A DNA stretch of 64,000 bases, from assembly GCA_910576325.1 (NCBI GenBank), contig CAJTIM010000011.1:62001-126000 (forward strand), written 5' to 3'. Shown here piece after piece: positions 58,990 through 64,000 of this stretch (positions within the stretch are counted from its first letter, which is position 1; every line of letters starts with the position of its first letter). A program made the translations under genes and the position numbers. The notes beneath the pieces are model-generated. The model was not told the DNA's origin, made no database searches, and worked only from the letters and a program-made list of their open reading frames with translations. Origin of the DNA: Clostridia bacterium (GTDB lineage: Bacteria; Bacillota; Clostridia; Lachnospirales; Lachnospiraceae).

Positions 58990-61644
58990 ATGGCATCAGG
59001 TGCTTCTGGTAGACGCAGGACCAGTACGAAGAAGAGGACTGCGGCTGCTTCTAAGAAGGCGGCTGCGAAGAGGCGGGAGGAGACGGCTTTTATTCGGGAT
59101 GAGATTTTGGTGCTCATCCTTTTCGCCGTGTCTGTGCTGTTGCTTATTAGTAATTTTGGTATTGGCGGGGCGGCCGGCGGTTTTGTGAGCGGTGTGATGT
59201 TTGGGCTGTTTGGTTTTTTTGCGTATGTGCTGCCTGTGGGATTGTTTCTTGTGACGGCGTTTTCGATTTCGAATCGGGAGAATACGATTGCGGTGATTAA
59301 GGCTGTGGCTGTGGGCGTGGCTTTTTTTCTGCTGTGCGGAGCCGCTCAGCTGGTCAGCGGTGAGAAAGGGGGAGCCGGGACGGCTAAGGCTTTCTATGCT
59401 TTTAGTGCGGAGCATAAGACCGGGGGCGGTTTTTTCGGCGGGATGCTGGGGAAGGTGCTTACGGGAGCGTTTGGCACGATTGGGGCATGGCTGGTGCTTT
59501 TGGTGCTGCTGATTATCTGTGTGGTTGTGATTACGGAGCGCTCTTTTATCAGCGGTGTTAAGACGGGCGGCAGGAAGGTCTATGATACGGCCAGGGAGGA
59601 CGCCAGGCGTCACAGGGCGCTGGCGGATGAGCGCAGAGAGGCGCGCAGGAAGGCGATGGAGGAACGGGAGGCTAAGGAGGAAGAGGAGCGGAAAAAGAGC
59701 CGCGTAGAACGGAAGATTTCCGGTGTGGCCCTGGAGGATACTACGCTGAAAAGGGAAGAGCATACGGATGAGATGCGGGAGATTACCCTTGATGACGGCC
59801 CGGATCTGAAGGATTTGGATGAAATGTTTGAGATTCCGATTCAGCGTCAGCGAAGCGTGGCGGCGGAACGTGAGACGGAAGAGGCGGAGATCTTTGTGCC
59901 GGAGGCTGCTTTTGAGCCGGCAGAGGAGCGGGAGCCTGTTCGGCCGGAGGCCGATATGTCTTTTGCGGAGGAGTTGGAAGAGGAAGAACAGGAGGAAGAG
60001 CTGCCTGTTCGTGTTGTCAGGCAAAGTCCGAAGCCTGCTGTTTCAAGAGAGGAGGCTGTTTCGGAAGGCTCCCTGGCCCGGGGAGCGTCTCTTTCGCAGC
60101 CGGCCGGGCAGGGATCGGGTTCTGGGGGATCGCGGTCTTTTGGCGGCGGACAGGGGCTTTTTAAGAAAGCGGCTTATCAGTATCCGCCTCTTAAGCTCTT
60201 AAAGCAGGTGAAAAACAGTGAGAATAAGGATGCGGATCGGATTCTTCATGAAACGGCTATTCATTTACAGCAGATCCTGCGGGACTTTGGCGTGGGGGTG
60301 ACGGTGACGAATGTGAGTCAGGGGCCGTCGGTGACACGCTATGAGCTGCAGCCGGATCAAGGAGTGAAGGTCAGCAAGATTGTTTCCCTTGCGGATGATA
60401 TTAAGCTGAATCTGGCGGTGGCCGATGTGCGGATTGAGGCGCCGATTCCCGGAAAAGCGGCTGTGGGAATCGAGGTTCCCAATGCGGAGAATGCGATTGT
60501 GTCTTTCCGGGAGCTGGTGGCTTCGCCGGATTTTAAGAATCATAAGTCGCGGATTGCTTTTGCCGTGGGCAAGGATATAGCCGGGAAGACGATGGTGACG
60601 GATATCGGGAAGATGCCCCACCTTTTAATTGCGGGAGCAACGGGTTCCGGTAAATCTGTCTGTATCAATACTCTGATTATGAGTATTCTTTACAAGGCAG
60701 ACCCGGAGGAGGTCAAGCTGATTATGATTGACCCCAAGGTGGTGGAGCTAAGTGTGTACAACGGAATCCCTCATTTATATATTCCGGTGGTGACGGATCC
60801 GAAGAAGGCGGCGGGGGCTTTGAATTGGGCGGTTGCGGAGATGACGAACCGCTATAAGCTGTTTGCGGACTACAATGTGCGGAATCTGCAGGGGTACAAT
60901 GAGAAGATCAAGGGGATTGAGGATATTGAGGATGAAAATAAGCCTAAGAAGCTGCCGCAGATTGTCATTGTGGTGGACGAGCTGGCGGACCTTATGATGG
61001 TGGCGCCGGGGGAGGTGGAGGATGCCATCTGCCGTCTGGCGCAGCTTGCAAGAGCGGCCGGGATTCATCTGATTATTGCCACGCAGCGCCCTTCCGTAAA
61101 TGTAATTACGGGACTTATTAAGGCAAATATGCCCTCTCGGATTGCGTTTGCCGTTTCGTCGGGTGTGGATTCACGGACGATCCTGGATATGAACGGGGCG
61201 GAAAAGCTGCTTGGAAAGGGCGATATGCTGTTCTATCCCTATGGCTATCCCAAGCCGGTCCGCGTACAGGGGGCCTTTGTCTCCGACGAGGAAGTAAGCG
61301 CAGTAGTGGAATTTCTTAAGGATACCAATGCGGAAGCTTCCTACAGCAATGAGGTGGAGGAGCATATGAATACGGTCCAGGCGGCAGCCATTGATACGGG
61401 GGCTTCGGGAGACGGACCTGAGCGGGATGCCTTGTTTGTGGAAGCAGGGAAATTCATTATTGAAAAGGATAAGGCTTCCATCGGCATGCTGCAGCGATGG
61501 TTTAAGGTTGGCTTTAACCGGGCGGCGCGGATTATGGATCAGCTGGCGGAGGCCGGAGTAGTGGGCGAAGAGGCCGGTACGAAGCCCAGAGAAATTTTAA
61601 TGACCCTGGAGGAATTTGAACGATACATAGAAGAGTGTGTGTAA
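58990..61644 (+). CDS. ftsK: DNA translocase FtsK/SpoIIIE
   Basis: Septal DNA pump of 884 residues. A basic N-terminus ([20 protein letters not shown]) precedes four hydrophobic helices (to about residue 180), then an acidic/charged linker of about 200 residues and the motor. The motor has Walker [13 protein letters not shown] (about 550), Walker [14 protein letters not shown] and FtsK-type [19 protein letters not shown]. The C-terminal gamma domain ([24 protein letters not shown], in two segments) reads KOPS/SRS. ATG 58990 is preceded by GGGAGG at nine bases; an upstream ATG at 58876 adds non-homologous leader. Confidence 0.95.
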   Translation: MASGASGRRRTSTKKRTAAASKKAAAKRREETAFIRDEILVLILFAVSVLLLISNFGIGGAAGGFVSGVMFGLFGFFAYVLPVGLFLVTAFSISNRENTIAVIKAVAVGVAFFLLCGAAQLVSGEKGGAGTAKAFYAFSAEHKTGGGFFGGMLGKVLTGAFGTIGAWLVLLVLLIICVVVITERSFISGVKTGGRKVYDTAREDARRHRALADERREARRKAMEEREAKEEEERKKSRVERKISGVALEDTTLKREEHTDEMREITLDDGPDLKDLDEMFEIPIQRQRSVAAERETEEAEIFVPEAAFEPAEEREPVRPEADMSFAEELEEEEQEEELPVRVVRQSPKPAVSREEAVSEGSLARGASLSQPAGQGSGSGGSRSFGGGQGLFKKAAYQYPPLKLLKQVKNSENKDADRILHETAIHLQQILRDFGVGVTVTNVSQGPSVTRYELQPDQGVKVSKIVSLADDIKLNLAVADVRIEAPIPGKAAVGIEVPNAENAIVSFRELVASPDFKNHKSRIAFAVGKDIAGKTMVTDIGKMPHLLIAGATGSGKSVCINTLIMSILYKADPEEVKLIMIDPKVVELSVYNGIPHLYIPVVTDPKKAAGALNWAVAEMTNRYKLFADYNVRNLQGYNEKIKGIEDIEDENKPKKLPQIVIVVDELADLMMVAPGEVEDAICRLAQLARAAGIHLIIATQRPSVNVITGLIKANMPSRIAFAVSSGVDSRTILDMNGAEKLLGKGDMLFYPYGYPKPVRVQGAFVSDEEVSAVVEFLKDTNAEASYSNEVEEHMNTVQAAAIDTGASGDGPERDALFVEAGKFIIEKDKASIGMLQRWFKVGFNRAARIMDQLAEAGVVGEEAGTKPREILMTLEEFERYIEECV

Positions 61645-61691
61645 AGATGTTTCTTAGAAACGCATTTTGGGAGAGAAAAGAGGAATAAGTC

Positions 61692-62636
61692 ATGCGTTGT
61701 CCCAATTGTGGCGCAGAGCTGGAGGCGGGAAGTATTTACTGCCCTGTCTGTATGCAGGAACTGCAGATTGTTCCGGACTATGACCCCTTGGAAGAGCTGG
61801 TAATCGGAGAAGAACCGGAGCAATCAGGTGAGAAGATAAAAGAACAACCGAATAAAGAACCCGGAAAAGCAGACCCGCAGGAAAAGCCAGGAAAAGCGCT
61901 GTGGCAGTCGAAGCTGTTTTGGCAGCTTTTCGCGTCCCTTGCGGCAATCGCAGCCTGCTTTGGCATTTTCCTTATGTCTTACCACTCTATGGGACGCGGA
62001 AATGATTATGCTTATCAATTGCGAAAGGGAGAGGAGCTTATGGAGGAGGAGCGCTATGAGGAAGCGCTGCCATACCTTAAGCAAGCGCAGAGCCTTCAGT
62101 CCGACTCGGAGGGAGCGGATACCGCGCCTCTGCGTCTTCTTGCCGAAGCCTATGCAAAGGTGGATGCAAAGGAACTGGCCGTAGGCTGTATGCAGAATGC
62201 AATTTTTATTGAGGATGCGGCACGGGGGGCGAATTATGAGCTGGAAGCGCTTTATCTGGAGCTGATGGAGCTTTTGAATGAGGTAAAGCAGACGCACTTG
62301 ATTCAGGAGGTAATCGATTCCTGCAAGTATGACGGGATCAGGGAGAAACTCCTTCCCTACCGGGTGGAGAAGCCCATTTGCAGTTTGCCGGAGGGAACAT
62401 ATCACTATTATGTGAATCTGGAGCTGGATGCGGAATACGGAGCCGTCTATTATACCTTGGACGGTACGGAACCCACCAAGGACAGCACCCGCTATGAAAA
62501 ACCTATTTCGCTGACGGAGGGTGAGAATCTTCTGTGCGCGGTAGCAATTAATAAAAAAGGAATGGTCAGCGAACCGCTGGTACAGATCTACCGGCTGGAA
62601 TTTCAGTATGACCCGGATATGGATGAGGAGGATTAA
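61692..62636 (+). CDS. Zinc-ribbon, membrane, TPR and CHB_HEX-type protein
   Basis: A 314-residue protein of modular form. Residues 1-20 are a zinc ribbon (CPNCGAELEAGSIYCPVC), then a charged linker, one membrane helix at about 75-95 (FWQLFASLAAIAACFGIFL), TPR-like helices (EELMEEERYEEALPYLKQA), and a C-terminal domain with TYHYYVNLELDAEYGAVYYT and LDGTEPTKDSTRYEKP, the chitobiase/beta-hexosaminidase C-terminal pattern. Zinc-ribbon-anchored proteins of this type are common in clostridia; function unknown. It follows ftsK by 47 bases. Confidence 0.75.
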   Translation: MRCPNCGAELEAGSIYCPVCMQELQIVPDYDPLEELVIGEEPEQSGEKIKEQPNKEPGKADPQEKPGKALWQSKLFWQLFASLAAIAACFGIFLMSYHSMGRGNDYAYQLRKGEELMEEERYEEALPYLKQAQSLQSDSEGADTAPLRLLAEAYAKVDAKELAVGCMQNAIFIEDAARGANYELEALYLELMELLNEVKQTHLIQEVIDSCKYDGIREKLLPYRVEKPICSLPEGTYHYYVNLELDAEYGAVYYTLDGTEPTKDSTRYEKPISLTEGENLLCAVAINKKGMVSEPLVQIYRLEFQYDPDMDEED

Positions 62637-62639
62637 GCT

Positions 62640-62942
62640 ATGGTAAAACATTTGGTGATGTGGAACTTCAAGGAGGATTTTCCGGCGGAGAAAAAAGAAG
62701 AGATGGCCCGCGAAGCCGATAAGCGCTTAAAGGCCCTTGTGGGGCAGATTAAAGGGCTGACCTTTGCGGAAATGCGTCTTAATAAGCTGCATGGAAGCAG
62801 CCGCGAGCTTTTATTGGTGTCAGAGCTTGAGACGCCGGAGGATCTGGATGCCTATCAGGTACACCCCCTTCATGTGGCGGTGGCGGAGGAAGTGATCAAG
62901 CCCGCTGCCTGTGACCGGGTCTGCTTTGATTATGAATTGTAG
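62640..62942 (+). CDS. Dabb (stress-responsive alpha/beta-barrel) protein
   Basis: A 100-residue protein of the Dabb family: begins MVKHLVMWNFKEDFP, with the conserved MVKHxVxWxxK start, has LTFAEMRLN and ends with the dimer motif YQVHPLHVAVAEEV...RVCFDYEL. Such proteins form alpha-beta barrels and are of varied or unknown function. It starts three bases after the preceding stop and is likely in the ftsK-downstream unit. Confidence 0.88.
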   Translation: MVKHLVMWNFKEDFPAEKKEEMAREADKRLKALVGQIKGLTFAEMRLNKLHGSSRELLLVSELETPEDLDAYQVHPLHVAVAEEVIKPAACDRVCFDYEL

Positions 62943-62949
62943 GTTTTAG

Positions 62950-62978
62950 TTGAAATCTGATGAAAATTGCATTATGAT
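62950..62978 (+). promoter_or_regulatory. Promoter of nfnA
   Basis: TTGAAA (62950-62955), 17-base spacer, TATGAT (62973-62978). A leader of about 115 bases includes a short GGACgaaGTCC hairpin near 63028-63039. Confidence 0.65.
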
Positions 62979-63098
62979 ATTAGAGATGAGTAATTCTGCG
63001 CAGTGGATAAGCATATATACCTTATAGGACGAAGTCCGTCAACCCAAAAGGCGTGCGGATATGGCACTGTACAAAAATGATACTCCAGGAGGAAGCAT

Positions 63099-63983
63099 AT
63101 GTTCAAGATTTTGAAAGCAGAGCAGCTCTCTGCAAATGTCTACATGAAAGTCGTTCATGCTCCAAGAGTTGCAAAGTCTTGCGAGCCGGGACAATTTATT
63201 ATCGTAAAAGTGGACGAGACAGCAGAACGTATTCCGCTGACCATCTGTGATTACGACAGAGAAGCCGGGACAATCACCATCGTGTTCCAGCCCATCGGCG
63301 TTTCTACCCATAAGATGGTGGATTTGAAAGAAGGAGATTTCTTTGAGGACTTTGTAGGTCCCTTGGGAAAGCCCTCCGAGCTGGTAACGGATGATTTGGA
63401 AGAGGTAAAGAAAAAGAAGGTTGTGTTTATCGCCGGCGGCGTGGGAACGGCCCCCGTATATCCCCAGGCAAAATGGCTTCACGATCACGGAATCGAGTGC
63501 GATATTATCGTAGGCGCAAGAACGAAGGAACTCCTGATTTTGGAGGATGAGATGAGCAAAGTGGGCAACCTCCATCTGTGTACCGACGACGGCAGCTACG
63601 GCTTCCACGGTGTGGGTACCGCCATGCTGGAGAAGCTGGTGAGCGAGGGACATCACTATGACCTCTGCGTAGCCATCGGCCCCATGATTATGATGAAATT
63701 TGCCTGTCTGACCACGAAGAAGCTGGGGATTCCCACCATTGTCAGCATGAATCCGATTATGGTGGACGGCACCGGCATGTGCGGCGCCTGCCGTGTACTG
63801 GTAGGAGACGAGGTAAAATTCGCCTGCGTGGACGGACCGGAGTTTGACGGCCATCTGATTGATTTTGACCAGGCTATGAAGCGCGCGGCCATGTATAAGA
63901 CCGAGGAGGGCAGACGCCTTCTGGCTTACCAGGAGGGTGATACCCATCACGGCGGCTGCGGAAATTGCGGAGGTGACAAATAA
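63099..63983 (+). CDS. nfnA: NfnA-like ferredoxin:NADP+ oxidoreductase subunit (sulfide/dihydroorotate dehydrogenase-like FAD/NAD-binding protein)
   Basis: A 294-residue FAD/NAD-binding subunit. It has the ferredoxin-reductase FAD domain (PGQFIIVKVDETAERIPLTI), the NAD site IAGGVGTAPVYPQAKWL and a C-terminal [2Fe-2S] centre with cysteines in GTGMCGACRVLV and FACVDGP. A Cys/Gly/His-rich tail (THHGGCGNCGG) is typical for NfnA. With the NfnB partner that follows (overlap TAATG) it bifurcates electrons between ferredoxin, NAD and NADP. This matches the Rnf operon at 10-16 kb as part of anaerobic energy metabolism. Confidence 0.92.
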   Translation: MFKILKAEQLSANVYMKVVHAPRVAKSCEPGQFIIVKVDETAERIPLTICDYDREAGTITIVFQPIGVSTHKMVDLKEGDFFEDFVGPLGKPSELVTDDLEEVKKKKVVFIAGGVGTAPVYPQAKWLHDHGIECDIIVGARTKELLILEDEMSKVGNLHLCTDDGSYGFHGVGTAMLEKLVSEGHHYDLCVAIGPMIMMKFACLTTKKLGIPTIVSMNPIMVDGTGMCGACRVLVGDEVKFACVDGPEFDGHLIDFDQAMKRAAMYKTEEGRRLLAYQEGDTHHGGCGNCGGDK

Positions 63984-64000
63984 TGGGAGACGTATTAAAG
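63983..64000 (+). CDS. Start of NfnB/GltA-like oxidoreductase (cut by window end)
   Basis: Only six codons (MGDVLK) are visible. The ATG overlaps the nfnA stop (TAATG) and GGAGG is six bases before. In clostridia the NfnB/GltA-like subunit follows NfnA, so identity is inferred from order. Confidence 0.6.

Noticed and set aside
58996-60024. A 342-codon minus-strand frame
   Set aside because: Antisense to ftsK with His/Arg-rich composition, a shadow of the GC-skewed linker region.
1-64000. tRNA, rRNA and CRISPR
   Set aside because: No TTCRANNC T-loop within a cloverleaf, no rRNA stretches and no regularly spaced direct repeats with unique spacers were seen; the tandem repeats found are contiguous units.

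Overview
The window looks like the chromosome of a Gram-positive, strictly anaerobic Clostridia, most likely a gut Lachnospiraceae member. The signs are a complete Rnf ferredoxin:NAD+ oxidoreductase operon in clostridial order (C-D-G-E-A-B), an NfnA-type flavoprotein, the GlpA-like/FAD-NAD/DUF1667 oxidoreductase trio, AGGAGG-type ribosome binding sites and sigma-A promoters of the TTGACA-17-TATAAT type. No rRNA, tRNA, CRISPR array, prophage or complete insertion sequence was recognised.

Layout. 1-5.6 kb: metallophosphoesterase (cut by the window edge), scpA-scpB, and a three-gene flavoprotein operon. 5.8-10 kb: a membrane protein of unknown function and leuS. 10-16.7 kb: rnfCDGEAB followed by a Gx-type transporter and a NusG-domain-II protein. 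16.8-20.3 kb: AbrB/PIN toxin-antitoxin pair, CLC channel, B12-binding radical SAM enzyme. 20.6-26.7 kb: purine nucleoside phosphorylase, an HPr-D-lactate-dehydrogenase fusion, small unusual proteins, a phospholipase-C-like protein, an MFS transporter. 26.8-30.5 kb: two genes truncated head to head, a GcvT-like protein, a subtilase. 30.7-43.3 kb: two ABC exporters, one two-component system, a BlaI/BlaR1 pair with a candidate target gene, a nitroreductase, Rpn-family nuclease genes. 43.5-50.6 kb: two unknown proteins, a two-component system with a frameshifted kinase, and a chemoreceptor coupled to a flavinylated-type lipoprotein. 50.9-62.9 kb: ruvA-ruvB-zapA, U32 peptidase, SEDS protein plus its transpeptidase, FtsK and two small genes. 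63-64 kb: nfnA and the first codons of its partner.

The main non-ordinary signal is not a protein. Three families of structured repeats occur. Family A is a roughly 106-bp element with compensated helices that repeatedly ends exactly at the Shine-Dalgarno sequence of a downstream gene: before scpA, rnfC, rnfE (two tandem copies), rnfA (two tandem copies), rnfB (half copy), a 71-aa protein gene and a minus-strand gene. Family B is a roughly 200-bp near-perfect palindrome directly after stop codons (two copies, arms differing but each self-complementary). Family C is a 51-bp hairpin unit in tandem before an ABC exporter, with a diverged single copy at the CLC gene. The Rnf operon is so densely punctuated with family A that these elements may set subunit stoichiometry or mRNA processing.

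Regulatory reading also gives a BlaI-type operator pair overlapping a promoter, and four helical-phase 11-bp direct repeats before an ABC operon. All functional statements rest on reading the sequence and on recalled family knowledge; no database search was run.
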